This document shows positions 27,472 through 36,243 of a stretch of DNA of 64,000 bases, in pieces; the first letter of the stretch is position 1; each line of letters starts with the position of its first letter. Location: assembly GCF_000233695.2 (NCBI RefSeq), contig NZ_CM001488.1, positions 986,792 through 1,050,791 of the forward strand, written 5' to 3'. The DNA comes from Desulfobacter postgatei 2ac9 (GTDB lineage: Bacteria > Desulfobacterota > Desulfobacteria > Desulfobacterales > Desulfobacteraceae). A model generated the notes under the pieces. The model was not told the DNA's origin, searched no databases, and worked only from the letters and a program-made list of their open reading frames with translations. The translations under genes were made by a program, and so were the position numbers.

Positions 27472-27827
27472 CAACACTTAAACGGGGAATGGTCATTGAC
27501 GTGGATCTTAATCCCATTAAGGGGTCGGAAACCGGAAAAATCAGGTCCTGTATCATTGTGACCAATGAGGTGTATAATCAAAGAGTTCCGGTTATCCAGG
27601 TGGTGCCGGTAACGGAATGGAGTGCAAACAAGGCCCGGATAAAAACCAATGTTGAACTCCTTCCCTCATCCGGCAACGGCCTGTCTAAAAAATCCATTGC
27701 AGACTGTTTGCAGACACGTCCCATAGACCACCGCCACAGATTGATAAAAATTCGGGGGCAATTGGCAGCGGAGCAAATTCCAAAAATCAATAAGGCTTTA
27801 CAAATCGTTTTTGAATTAGATTCATAG
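27468..27827 (+). CDS. mazF: MazF/PemK-family mRNA interferase toxin
   Basis: Toxin of a type II pair, an endoribonuclease of the MazF/PemK fold. The 119 residues from ATG 27468 match the family at the N-terminus (LKRGMVIDVDLNPIKGSE, the GxVxxVDLxPxxGSE pattern with basic residue KIRSCIIVTN following) and at the VVPVTE strand with a conserved Thr. The start overlaps the antitoxin stop (ATGA). The pair is inserted between cbiET and cbiF in the same orientation. It shows no sign of decay. Confidence 0.9.
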   Translation: MTTLKRGMVIDVDLNPIKGSETGKIRSCIIVTNEVYNQRVPVIQVVPVTEWSANKARIKTNVELLPSSGNGLSKKSIADCLQTRPIDHRHRLIKIRGQLAAEQIPKINKALQIVFELDS

Positions 27828-27893
27828 CCCGGATATTTAGAATCCCCCGTTTTTACAAGATTTTAACTTCCCGGCACAAAAAGGAAAGGTCTG

Positions 27894-28658
27894 ATGAAAA
27901 AATTTCCGATTATATTTACCGGGGCAGGGCCGGGGGCTCCGGACCTGATTACGGTCAGGGGGATGAAAGCCCTTGAAGGGGCTGATTATATCCTTTACGC
28001 AGGGTCTCTGGTGCCCGAAGCTGTGCTGACATGGGCCGGTGACCGGGCAAAAAAAGCCTCCAGCGCCGGCATGCACCTGGACGAGATGGTGGATGCCATG
28101 GCCGATGCCTGGGACAAGGGGCTTAAGGTTGTGCGGCTGCACACTGGAGATCCTTCCCTTTACGGGGCCATTGCCGAGCAGATGATGCTGCTGGAGCAAC
28201 GGAAGATCCCCTACGAGGTAATCCCGGGCGTGACCGCGGCGTTTGCCGCGGCTGCCGCGCTCAAGGTTGAATACACCGTACCGGAACAATCGCAGACCCT
28301 GATCTTCACCCGGATGTCTGGCCGGACCCCGGTGCCGGAAAAAGAATCCCTGGAAAGCCTTGCCGCGCATAAAGCCTCCATGGCCATCTACCTAAGTGCC
28401 GGTATGGCCGAACAGGTGCAGAACATCCTGGCCGCAACCTATGGACCTGAAGCACCGGTGGCCATTGCCTATCGGGTAAGCCATCCTGAAGAGCGCATTA
28501 TTGTCACTATCGTAGATCGGTTGGCCGCGACCATGGCGGACAACGGGATCAACCGACTGGCACTCATTATTGTTGGACCCTTTCTCGAGATGGGAAAAAA
28601 TGCCAAATCACTGCTGTACGACCGGGCCTTTGCCCATGGATATCGGGACAGGGCGTGA
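27894..28658 (+). CDS. cbiF: Cobalt-precorrin-4 C11-methyltransferase
   Basis: SAM-dependent tetrapyrrole methyltransferase at C-11. The 254-residue protein has the family start IIFTGAGPGAPDLITVRG, the ADYILYAGSLVP segment specific for CbiF/CobM, and the RLHTGDPSLYGA and VIPGVTAAFAAAA motifs. AAAGGAAAGG lies 5-7 nt upstream of the ATG. It resumes the corrin operon after mazEF and overlaps cbiG by 4 nt. Confidence 0.95.
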   Translation: MKKFPIIFTGAGPGAPDLITVRGMKALEGADYILYAGSLVPEAVLTWAGDRAKKASSAGMHLDEMVDAMADAWDKGLKVVRLHTGDPSLYGAIAEQMMLLEQRKIPYEVIPGVTAAFAAAAALKVEYTVPEQSQTLIFTRMSGRTPVPEKESLESLAAHKASMAIYLSAGMAEQVQNILAATYGPEAPVAIAYRVSHPEERIIVTIVDRLAATMADNGINRLALIIVGPFLEMGKNAKSLLYDRAFAHGYRDRA

Positions 28659-29701
28659 TCGACTGGGCTGAGAAAAAGCTTGCGGTGTGGGTGCTGACAC
28701 CCCATGGAATGGTCCTGGCAGGCCGGGTGAAACAGGCGTTGCCCCATACTGAGCTGTTTGCATCACTAAAACTTGCGCCGGGTGAGTCCTATACCGGGTT
28801 CTCGACTTTGGCCAAGACCCTGGCGCAGGTCTGGGACCGATATGATGCGCATTACTTTATTATGGCAACCGGTATTGTGGTGCGGACCATTGCTCCCCTG
28901 CTCCAGGATAAAACAAAAGACCCTGCCGTGGTGTGCGGGGATGAGGCCGGTCATTTTGTGATCAGTCTGGTGTCAGGCCATATTGGCGGTGCCAATGACC
29001 TGGCCGTCAAACTTTCGCAGATACTTGGGGCAATGCCTGTGATCACCACGGCCACGGATATCAACCAGGTGCCGGCCATTGATGTGATTGCCCGGGACCA
29101 GGGACTTTATATCGAAAATAAAGCGGCCATTAAACATGTGAGCATGGCCTTTATCAAGGGGGAACCCCTGCCGGTTCATGACCCGTTTCAGCTGGTGTCA
29201 CCGCATCTGCCGTCCGAGCTCATGAAAGATCCCTCCTTATTTTCTTCTGAAAAATCCGGAATATGGGTGGATTACGCAGTCCGGGACCTTCCGGAAAAAG
29301 TTCTGGTGCTGCGCCCCAAAATGCTGGTGGCCGGTATGGGATGTCGAAAAGGCGTGACTCGTCGGGAACTTGAAGATCATTTGCAACAGGTCTTTCATGC
29401 CCAGGGGGTCAGCGTAAACAGTTTGTCCAAAATCGTCTCCGTGGATCTTAAAGCAGATGAACCCGGGCTTCTGGCGCTTGCCCGAACCTTAAACGTGCCC
29501 ATTGAATTTTATACAAGAGACGAACTGGACCAGGTGAAGAGAGTGCCCAATCCCTCTTCCCTGGTGAATAAACATATAGGAGTCAAGAGCGTATGCGAAG
29601 CAGCAGCCATGCTGGCAACGGGCACAACTTGTCTGTTAATACCGAAAACGGCAAGTCGAAAAGTAACCCTTGCCCTGGCGGCAATGCCCTTTACATCATA
29701 G
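28655..29701 (+). CDS. cbiG: Cobalt-precorrin-5A hydrolase
   Basis: Opens the delta-lactone ring and releases acetaldehyde. The 348-residue CbiG begins at GTG 28655, overlapping cbiF by 4 nt. It shows the N-terminal VWVLTPHG strand, IMATGIVVRTIAPLL, and the diagnostic VVSLVSGHIGGANDLA-type motif (here VISLVSGHIGGANDLA). A middle linker leads to the C-terminal domain with VAGMGCRKGVTRRELE and GVKSVCEAAAMLA. The 3' end overlaps the proposed cbiH start by 109 nt, an unusually long overlap. Confidence 0.94.
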   Translation: MIDWAEKKLAVWVLTPHGMVLAGRVKQALPHTELFASLKLAPGESYTGFSTLAKTLAQVWDRYDAHYFIMATGIVVRTIAPLLQDKTKDPAVVCGDEAGHFVISLVSGHIGGANDLAVKLSQILGAMPVITTATDINQVPAIDVIARDQGLYIENKAAIKHVSMAFIKGEPLPVHDPFQLVSPHLPSELMKDPSLFSSEKSGIWVDYAVRDLPEKVLVLRPKMLVAGMGCRKGVTRRELEDHLQQVFHAQGVSVNSLSKIVSVDLKADEPGLLALARTLNVPIEFYTRDELDQVKRVPNPSSLVNKHIGVKSVCEAAAMLATGTTCLLIPKTASRKVTLALAAMPFTS

Positions 29702-30447
29702 GTACAGGGCCTGGAAAGGCAGACCACATGTCCGGCCGGGCATGTCAGGTGCTCGAGGCCTGCGATATTGTGGTGGGGTACAAAACCTATCTTGAACTGA
29801 TCAAAGATGTGATTAAAGACAAGCAGACCCTTGCCACGGGCATGACCAGGGAGGTGGACCGGGTTCAGGCGGCCATTGATGCCGCCCTTGGCGGCCACTG
29901 TTGCGCCCTGGTTTCCGGCGGTGATGCAGGTATCTACGCCATGGCAGGCCTGGTTTTGGAGATGCTGGCATTAAAGAAGATTGCCTGCAATACCGGCGAA
30001 CAAGGCGGCCTGTGGGTTGAGGTGGTGCCGGGCATCCCCGCTCTTGCTGCCGGTGCTGCACTTTTGGGCGCGCCGTTGACCCATGATTTTGCAGCCGTCA
30101 GCCTAAGTGATCTGCTCACCCCCTGGGAGATCATTGAAAAACGCCTGGATGCAGCAGCCTTTGCCGATTTTGTTATTACTATTTACAACCCCAAAAGCAA
30201 AAAGCGCGACTGGCAGCTTAACCGGGCCATGGAGATCATTTTAAAACACCGGGCCGGCACCACCCCTGTGGGTATTGTCACAGGTGCCATGCGGGACAAC
30301 CAGAAGATCGTTTTGTGTGCCCTTAAAGATCTGGACAAGGCCGAGGTGGGCATGCAGAGCATCGTGATTGTGGGAAACAGTTCTACATTTATCTATAATG
30401 AGTTAATGATCACCCCCCGGGGGTACAGCAAAAAGTACGAAATATGA
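29593..30447 (+). CDS. cbiH: Cobalt-factor III / precorrin-3B C17-methyltransferase
   Basis: Ring-contracting C-17 methyltransferase. The conserved region begins at residue 36 with LYIIGTGPGKADHMSGRA and continues with DIVVGYKTY, SGGDAGIYAMAG, VVPGIPALAAGAALLGAPL and a late VGIVTGAMRD. The 30-odd residues before it (from ATG 29593, Ser/Asn-rich) are not part of the usual fold. They lie in the overlap with cbiG, and TTG 29629 is another possible start. No start codon occurs closer to the fold, so a long overlap with cbiG is unavoidable. Its stop overlaps cbiP by 4 nt. Confidence 0.93.
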   Translation: MRSSSHAGNGHNLSVNTENGKSKSNPCPGGNALYIIGTGPGKADHMSGRACQVLEACDIVVGYKTYLELIKDVIKDKQTLATGMTREVDRVQAAIDAALGGHCCALVSGGDAGIYAMAGLVLEMLALKKIACNTGEQGGLWVEVVPGIPALAAGAALLGAPLTHDFAAVSLSDLLTPWEIIEKRLDAAAFADFVITIYNPKSKKRDWQLNRAMEIILKHRAGTTPVGIVTGAMRDNQKIVLCALKDLDKAEVGMQSIVIVGNSSTFIYNELMITPRGYSKKYEI

Positions 30448-31967
30448 GTGTTGAGATAAAGCAGGCAAAATGTATCGCTGTTCTCGGTACAGGTTCTGAT
30501 GTAGGCAAGAGCGTGGTTGCCACAGCCCTTTGCCGGATTTTTTCAGACCAAGGGCATAAGGTGGCCCCCTATAAGGCCCAGAATATGTCCAATAATTCCG
30601 GAGTTACCCCGGAAGGGCTTGAAATGGGCCGTGCCCAGATTGTCCAGGCCGAAGCTGCCCGCATTGCCCCCCATGTGGACATGAATCCGGTATTGCTCAA
30701 GCCCGTGACCCAGATCGGCTCCCAGGTGGTGTTGCTGGGAAAGGTGCATAAAGATCTCTCCGCTGCCGAATATCACCGGGAAAAGGCAAAACTTTGGGAT
30801 ACGGCCTGCGGGGCCCTGGATCGGCTGCGCGCCGTCAATGATGTGGTGGTGATGGAAGGGGCCGGTTCCTGTGCTGAAGTCAATCTCATGGCACGGGATA
30901 TCGTAAATCTGAAAATGGCGGCCTATGCCAGGGCACCCGTAATCCTCACGGCTGACATTGACCGGGGCGGGGTGTTTGCCCAGATCGTGGGAACCCTGGC
31001 CTGTCTGAACAAGGCTGAACAGGATATGATCGCAGGCGTTATCATCAACCGGTTCCGGGGCGATATTGCGTTGTTCAAAGAGGGCGTGGCATGGATCGAA
31101 AAAAAGACCGGCAAGCCGGTTTTCGGCGTGCTGCCCTGGGTGAATCATCGTATTCCCAACGAAGACTCTGTGGTGATCGAGCAGGCTGTGGCCAAAATTG
31201 ATCCTGCCCAAACCCCCACGGTGCTGGTCGTGCGTACTCCCCATATCTCCAATTTCACCGATTTTGATCCCCTGTTTCAGGTGGATGGATTAGGCGTGGA
31301 TTTTGTTGAGCATCCAAGAGATCTGGCTGCCTACAAAGCCGTAATTCTGCCGGGCTCGAAGAGCACATGCAGCGACCTCAACTGGCTTGCCCGAACCGGT
31401 TGGGCCTCCAAAATTCAGACTTATGTAAAAAACGGCGGTCATGTTCTGGGCGTATGCGGCGGCTACCAGATGCTGGGCACCAAAGTCCATGACCCCCACG
31501 GTCTTGAAGGCACCCCGGGCGACACCGATGGATTGGGGCTTCTGCCCTTTGAAACGGTACTCAAAGCGCCTAAAACCACTACGATTTCTCGGTTTGAATG
31601 GGACGGCGTTCCGGGTATTGGTTATGAGATCCACATGGGCCGGACAGTTTCCGTCGACCGGATTGCTTCGGGCAAACCCGAAGACAACGGCCTGTTAAGG
31701 GTAAAAGAGAGAAACAGGCAGGCCTGCACCGATTTTGACGGTGCAGCGACTGACTCGGGGCGGGTCATGGGCACTTACATGCACGGCTTTTTTGACTCCG
31801 CTCCCATCCTTAAAAAATGGCTTTCACTTCTGGGTTTAAGCGAACTTGATCCCCCGGAATCCTGCGGCCTTCAGGAGAGGGACCGGCAGTACGACATGCT
31901 GGCCCGCCATTTTGAAACCCATGTGGATGTGCCCGCTATTGTAAATACCATGAACTATATCCATTGA
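30444..31967 (+). CDS. cbiP: Adenosylcobyric acid synthase (glutamine-hydrolysing)
   Basis: Amidates side chains b, d, e and g to give adenosylcobyric acid. The 507-residue protein has the N-terminal VLGTGSDVGKSVVATALCRI P-loop and the KAQNMSNNS motif. An amidotransferase domain at the C-terminus carries ILPGSKSTCSDL and the nucleophile Cys in VLGVCGGYQMLG, with a catalytic His near GTYMHGFFD. Length is normal. It is the last gene of the operon in this window. Later steps (cbiB, cobU, cobS, cobT) and the precorrin-6A reductase cbiJ are not in the window. Confidence 0.95.
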   Translation: MSVEIKQAKCIAVLGTGSDVGKSVVATALCRIFSDQGHKVAPYKAQNMSNNSGVTPEGLEMGRAQIVQAEAARIAPHVDMNPVLLKPVTQIGSQVVLLGKVHKDLSAAEYHREKAKLWDTACGALDRLRAVNDVVVMEGAGSCAEVNLMARDIVNLKMAAYARAPVILTADIDRGGVFAQIVGTLACLNKAEQDMIAGVIINRFRGDIALFKEGVAWIEKKTGKPVFGVLPWVNHRIPNEDSVVIEQAVAKIDPAQTPTVLVVRTPHISNFTDFDPLFQVDGLGVDFVEHPRDLAAYKAVILPGSKSTCSDLNWLARTGWASKIQTYVKNGGHVLGVCGGYQMLGTKVHDPHGLEGTPGDTDGLGLLPFETVLKAPKTTTISRFEWDGVPGIGYEIHMGRTVSVDRIASGKPEDNGLLRVKERNRQACTDFDGAATDSGRVMGTYMHGFFDSAPILKKWLSLLGLSELDPPESCGLQERDRQYDMLARHFETHVDVPAIVNTMNYIH

Positions 31968-32005
31968 ATTTTTCAACTAAAGGTAACATATCTAAAAAAA
32001 TAGCA

Positions 32006-32071
32006 TAATGCAAATAATTATTTGCATTAATAGGGTTATATGTCATATAATACAAATAAATATTTGTGTTA
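32006..32071 (+). promoter_or_regulatory. hipBA promoter with twin palindromic operators
   Basis: A perfect 24-bp palindrome at 32006-32029 (half-site TAATGCAAATAA) and a near-identical imperfect copy at 32048-32071 (TAATACAAATAA/ATATTTGTGTTA) lie upstream of hipB. Their centres are 42 bp apart, four helical turns. A -10-like TATAAT at 32046-32051 touches the second copy, so the sites flank a likely promoter. Autoregulation by the HipB-like protein is the obvious inference. Confidence 0.8.
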
Positions 32072-32084
32072 TAAATAGGTACTT

Positions 32085-32387
32085 ATGAATGATGCGGTTT
32101 GTAATAATGTATTAACTCAGCTCGGGCAGCGTCTGAAGCAGGGTAGGTTGATGCGGGAAGACTCCCAGGAGGATTTTGCATTCAGGATCGGCGTTTCTGT
32201 CCCGACGCTGCGCAAGATGGAGACAGGCAGTCCCCAGGTCTCCATCGGTACCTGGGTAAAAGCGTTGGATATTCTAGGTTGTATTTCTGACATGGATAAG
32301 CTGATTGCACCTAAAGAATCGTTGGCAGAACGGTTTGAGATCCAACACAAGTATGCAGGCAGGCAACGCGTTAAACGGAGTAGGTAA
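32085..32387 (+). CDS. hipB: HipB-like antitoxin, XRE-family regulator
   Basis: A 100-residue DNA-binding protein with a Cro/C1 helix-turn-helix (about residues 10-65: LGQRLKQGRLMREDSQEDFA, then VSVPTLRKMETG as the recognition region). It partners the HipA-like kinase, whose ATG overlaps its stop (TAATG). The C-terminal tail is basic (RQRVKRSR). The twin palindromes just upstream are the likely operators for the HipB-HipA complex. The module immediately follows the cobalamin operon on the same strand but has its own promoter. Confidence 0.87.
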   Translation: MNDAVCNNVLTQLGQRLKQGRLMREDSQEDFAFRIGVSVPTLRKMETGSPQVSIGTWVKALDILGCISDMDKLIAPKESLAERFEIQHKYAGRQRVKRSR

Positions 32388-33601
32388 TGCTAAAGCTCAA
32401 TGCTGTGTTAAGCCTTCCAGGCGGTGGGCATTTGCTCTGCGGTGAAATTTTTACCACCACGCCTGATGCCCGGGGCCGGATTCAGGGATCTTTCCGGTAT
32501 ACGAAAGAGTACCTGTCAACTCCTGATGCTTTTCCCCTTGATCCGGTACACTTGCCTTTAGGCACCGCTGAAATTGAGGCAGATCGTCCCCAGGGAGTAC
32601 ATGGCGTGTTTGAAGATGCTTTGCCGGATGACTGGGGCAGGGCGCTTTTATCCGCAAAGTACCATATCCCCAGGGCAGAACAAACGGTGCCCAATTTATT
32701 AAAATTTCTGGGAACAAGCGGTCTGGGAGCATTATCTTTTTATTCCGGAAAGGAAAACGCGTATGTGGACCCTTCAGCAGCCATTCATAATTTATCCGGG
32801 ATAGTAGAAGCGGCGTTAAATTTTGATGCCGGCCTTCCTGTTGATGGAAACGACCTGAAAGCGCTTTTTATTTGCGGCAGTTCTCCCGGCGGCGCCCGTC
32901 CCAAGGCCCTGATTAAAACCAATGACGGCAGGCAGTGGATAGCAAAATTTCCCAAACTCAATGACCGTTATCATGTTGAAGCAATTGAAGCAGGAACCCT
33001 GTGCTTGGCAGATAATGCCGGCCTGAATGTTCCCAATTTTTTTATCCAAAAAGCCGGTAAGCGAAGCGTCTTGCTTGTGGAACGGTTTGATATGACAGCG
33101 TCCTTGGGCCGCAACCACATGATCAGCATGCAGACCTTGCTGGACGCTGACGGATATTACAACCTGTCCTATTCGGATATGTTTTTGATTATCAATAAAT
33201 TCAGCAGCAAGCCCCGAAAAGATACAGATGCGCTGTTCCGGCAAATGGTATTTAATGCCGCCATCAGCAACACAGATGACCACCTTAAAAATTTTGCCAT
33301 GCTTCATACCGAATTCGGATTTTGTCTCTCTCCTGCGTATGACCTGCTACCGGATATTTATCATAACAGGGAGCATCGTTTATCTTTTCCCCAAGGGGCT
33401 GGTACATTGCCTCCGGACAGAAAGATTCTGGAAAGAATCGGTCATGTATATAAAGTGTCGAATCCGGTCCGAATCATCGGCGATATTTATCAATCCGTGT
33501 CTTGTTGGCAAGATGTATTTGAAGAATATGACGTTCCCCAAAAGGATATCCAGCGGCTTGAACCCGCCATAAGCCGTGGATTAAGCCGGATTCAACCGTA
33601 A
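32387..33601 (+). CDS. hipA: HipA-family serine/threonine kinase toxin
   Basis: A 404-residue HipA family kinase. In E. coli the homologue phosphorylates glutamyl-tRNA synthetase and causes persistence. Seen here: the N-terminal HipA domain (GTAEIEADRPQGVHGVFEDA, DDWGRALL), the Gly-rich SSPGGARPKALI ATP-binding loop, and KFPKLNDRYHVEAIE. The catalytic TDDHLKNF and the metal-binding LSPAYDLLPD follow. All kinase motifs look intact, so the toxin is probably active. Expression is coupled to hipB through the TAATG overlap. Confidence 0.92.
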   Translation: MLKLNAVLSLPGGGHLLCGEIFTTTPDARGRIQGSFRYTKEYLSTPDAFPLDPVHLPLGTAEIEADRPQGVHGVFEDALPDDWGRALLSAKYHIPRAEQTVPNLLKFLGTSGLGALSFYSGKENAYVDPSAAIHNLSGIVEAALNFDAGLPVDGNDLKALFICGSSPGGARPKALIKTNDGRQWIAKFPKLNDRYHVEAIEAGTLCLADNAGLNVPNFFIQKAGKRSVLLVERFDMTASLGRNHMISMQTLLDADGYYNLSYSDMFLIINKFSSKPRKDTDALFRQMVFNAAISNTDDHLKNFAMLHTEFGFCLSPAYDLLPDIYHNREHRLSFPQGAGTLPPDRKILERIGHVYKVSNPVRIIGDIYQSVSCWQDVFEEYDVPQKDIQRLEPAISRGLSRIQP

Positions 33602-33614
33602 GGATTAATTGCCC

Positions 33615-34610
33615 TTATCCATGTCGCTTGCCGGTAAACACATGAATCGACCGGTCTTTCTCTTTACCGATTGCCGGGTCATTGGGCGCGTTTTCATCCC
33701 AGGAAACCAGGGCCTGCGGGTCCGTTACCACGATCACCGGACATCCGGCGCGGAAGGCGGTCCGCTCCACGGCACTGCCGGCATACCATTTTGTACCCTG
33801 TTTCTTTGTGTGGGATCCCAGAATGATTATGTCGGCATTGTTTTTTTCCGCACATTTAACAAGTTCCAGATGGGGCAACGCCCCTCCCCAGATTTGATAG
33901 GTGTAGTCGGTCTCTTTGATCAAATCCCGGCAGAACGCTTCCAGGCGTTTTTCCGTATTTTTTAGGTCTGCTTCAGAATCTTCCTTGGTATACTTGGGAT
34001 ACGGCGGCACGGGGATCATGTGAAAGGGGAAAATTTTCGACCCGAATTTTTCCGCCGTTTTCCGGGCAAAAAACAAGGCGCATTCGCAGGATACGGAAAA
34101 ATCCACCCCCACCACAATGTTTTTGAATGCCGCCGAGGACAAGTGAACTGAGGGATTGATAATCATCACCGGACAATTTTCCCGCATGACCACACCTTCC
34201 ACGGTGCTGCCAATCTTTCCGGCCATCCGGACGGTACCCCTTTGAGCGGCACGTTCGGAATGGGGACCAAGAACGATCATGCCCGCGTTAAGGTGCCGGG
34301 ATTGACGAACAATCTCTTCCCAGGGGAATCCGCAAACAACCTGAACATCAAAATCTATGCCCGCCGGCAATATGGGTTTATAAAAATCGAAAAGTTCTTT
34401 CTGGACAATTTCCTGATATGCCGAGGAAAAATTGATCTCCTCGTTGGTTTTAAAATCCTTAACCAGGTGTCGGTTGTTTTCATGGGAGGACTCCGCTACA
34501 TGAAGAATGTTGAGCTTGGCTTGATGGGTTTCGGCGATGGCAGCAGCGCCTGTCACCACGGGGTCTTTAACTCCCACAAGGTCTGTCGCTGCTAAAATGT
34601 GTTTGAACAT
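33615..34610 (-). CDS. Universal stress protein, two tandem Usp domains
   Basis: A 331-residue cytoplasmic protein made of two UspA-fold domains (about 1-155 and 160-315). The C-terminal domain keeps the ATP-binding pattern G-x2-G-x9-G(S/T) as ILGSHTKKQG...AGSAVERT, with VIVVTDP following. The first domain has VLGPHSERAAQRG and a GSTVEGV ending. AAGGAGGAG precedes the ATG. It converges on hipA, 13 nt away, and shares orientation with the kinase-like gene upstream. A stress or energy-limitation role is known for the family; specifics are not. Confidence 0.92.
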   Translation of the reverse strand: MFKHILAATDLVGVKDPVVTGAAAIAETHQAKLNILHVAESSHENNRHLVKDFKTNEEINFSSAYQEIVQKELFDFYKPILPAGIDFDVQVVCGFPWEEIVRQSRHLNAGMIVLGPHSERAAQRGTVRMAGKIGSTVEGVVMRENCPVMIINPSVHLSSAAFKNIVVGVDFSVSCECALFFARKTAEKFGSKIFPFHMIPVPPYPKYTKEDSEADLKNTEKRLEAFCRDLIKETDYTYQIWGGALPHLELVKCAEKNNADIIILGSHTKKQGTKWYAGSAVERTAFRAGCPVIVVTDPQALVSWDENAPNDPAIGKEKDRSIHVFTGKRHG

Positions 34611-34671
34611 GGCTCCTCCTTTCTTTTTTATGCATCAGGCCCTGTGCCTGTTGTTTGAGTACATTAATTTT

Positions 34672-36243
34672 TTAAATTATCCGGGGTAGAATTTTTGAAA
34701 GAGACGCATCCATGGATGCTTCGGTATCCACTTTTATATAGTGGTCCGTCTCTGTTTTTTGAATCGGTTCAAACCGGCTCTTAAATGATTGGAAATGGGA
34801 AATCCGCGCATCAGATATTGTGTCCCGGCCCTTTCTCATGATCAACCTTTCCTGTAGAACAGGGTCCGGTACCGTGCATTCGGTAAACACGATGCCTGCA
34901 CCTGATTGCTCAGCCAGACAAACCACTTGTTTTCGGTATGTTTCCCGGCTGAAGGTCGCATCTATTACCACGGAGTTGCCTTTTTTAATTTCTTTTTCTG
35001 CCAGAGATACAAGCGCGTCATAGGTCCGGCCGGTAGCGGTTTCCGAATACATTCCTTTTTCAAAAGGCATGTTCTCAGGATCCGTGGGCGGGGCTGAAAA
35101 AATTTTTTTCCGGACCACATCCGAATTGATGGACCGGATATTCAGTGCCAGGGAAAGGGCTTGTGCCAAAGTGCTCTTTCCGGATGCCGGCATACCGCAG
35201 ATTACCCAGATCATGGGTCTGGAGAAGCGATCGGCATACCGGTTCGAAAGGGCAAGGTATTTTTTTGTCTTTTTTAAAAGTTTATTGCGTTCCTGTTCGC
35301 AAACATCATGCTCCTGCAGGCGGATGCAATTAACCTTAAAGCGTACCATGGCCCGGTAGCATTTATAAAAATTCATCAGTACATATACTTCGGGGTCATG
35401 ACTATAGCCTGCATATGCTGAAAGAAACTTTTCAGCCAAAGCCGGAAATCCCAGAAGTTCCATATCCATGACCAGAAACGCCAGGTCCGCACCCACGTCC
35501 TGATACCGGAACCGGTCATTGAATTCAATACAGTCAATGATCTGAATCCCGGTGTCTGTGAAATAAATATGACCGGTTCTTAGGTCCCCATGGCAGTCCC
35601 GGAACCGTTTGTTTTCCATGCGGCGAAAAAACAGGGGCGGGTGCCTGTTTAAAAAGGCGTCTGTCCTGGACCATACCGACTGAAAACAATCGCTGTCAAA
35701 CATTGACCCGAGCAGAGATTGGGCCTGTTTAAAGTTTTCATCGCAGTTCTGTTGGATTGTTTCAAAGGCCGCTTCCATATTGGGCGGCCTGTGGGATGTA
35801 TCGGAACCGTAAAATTCGGACAGCTCCATTGCCAGCCGGTCAATATCCTTATTCCCGATTTTTCCGGATCGCAGCAGCTGTTTCATGGAATGGGTCTCGG
35901 ACAATTTGCGCATCCTTACGGCATATTCAACAACCGTTCCGTCGCCGCCTAGGTAAAAAAGATCCCCTTTTCGGGTAATTTCCGTGACATCCAGGTATAC
36001 GTCATTTGTCAGCCGGCGATTTAATGCGACCTCGCGGGTGCAAAAATGTCTGCGTTTTTCAAGGGTTGTGAAATCAAGGAACCCCAGGCCCACGGATTTT
36101 TTAATTTTATAAACAAGATCGCCTGCCAGGAACACCATGGAAATATGGGTTTCGCAGACTGTTACAGTGTGAACAGGGTGGGGATAAAACTCCGGAGTCC
36201 GCATTTGTTTAAACAGCGCTTTTTGAAGGGCCGATTCTCTCAT
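34672..36243 (-). CDS. Fusion of APH-like kinase domain and AAA/shikimate-kinase-like ATPase
   Basis: A protein of about 523 residues joining two kinase-like modules. The N-terminal part (about 30-330) is a phosphotransferase-like domain, with FLAGDLVYKIKK as the nucleotide-binding strand-Lys and the catalytic loop CHGDLRTGHIYF, followed by IIDCIEFNDRFRYQDVGADL. The C-terminal part (about 345-520) is a P-loop kinase with GMPASGKSTLAQA and a VVIDATFS Walker B-like strand. Such two-domain proteins are common in proteobacteria; the substrate is unknown. ATG 36243 is listed; a GTG two codons upstream is equally possible. Confidence 0.85.
   Translation of the reverse strand: MRESALQKALFKQMRTPEFYPHPVHTVTVCETHISMVFLAGDLVYKIKKSVGLGFLDFTTLEKRRHFCTREVALNRRLTNDVYLDVTEITRKGDLFYLGGDGTVVEYAVRMRKLSETHSMKQLLRSGKIGNKDIDRLAMELSEFYGSDTSHRPPNMEAAFETIQQNCDENFKQAQSLLGSMFDSDCFQSVWSRTDAFLNRHPPLFFRRMENKRFRDCHGDLRTGHIYFTDTGIQIIDCIEFNDRFRYQDVGADLAFLVMDMELLGFPALAEKFLSAYAGYSHDPEVYVLMNFYKCYRAMVRFKVNCIRLQEHDVCEQERNKLLKKTKKYLALSNRYADRFSRPMIWVICGMPASGKSTLAQALSLALNIRSINSDVVRKKIFSAPPTDPENMPFEKGMYSETATGRTYDALVSLAEKEIKKGNSVVIDATFSRETYRKQVVCLAEQSGAGIVFTECTVPDPVLQERLIMRKGRDTISDARISHFQSFKSRFEPIQKTETDHYIKVDTEASMDASLSKILPRII

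Noticed and set aside
34611..34671. Possible sigma-54 element upstream of the universal stress gene
   Set aside because: GTGCC and TGCAT occur, but the GG-GC spacing is several bases too long for a -24/-12 promoter.
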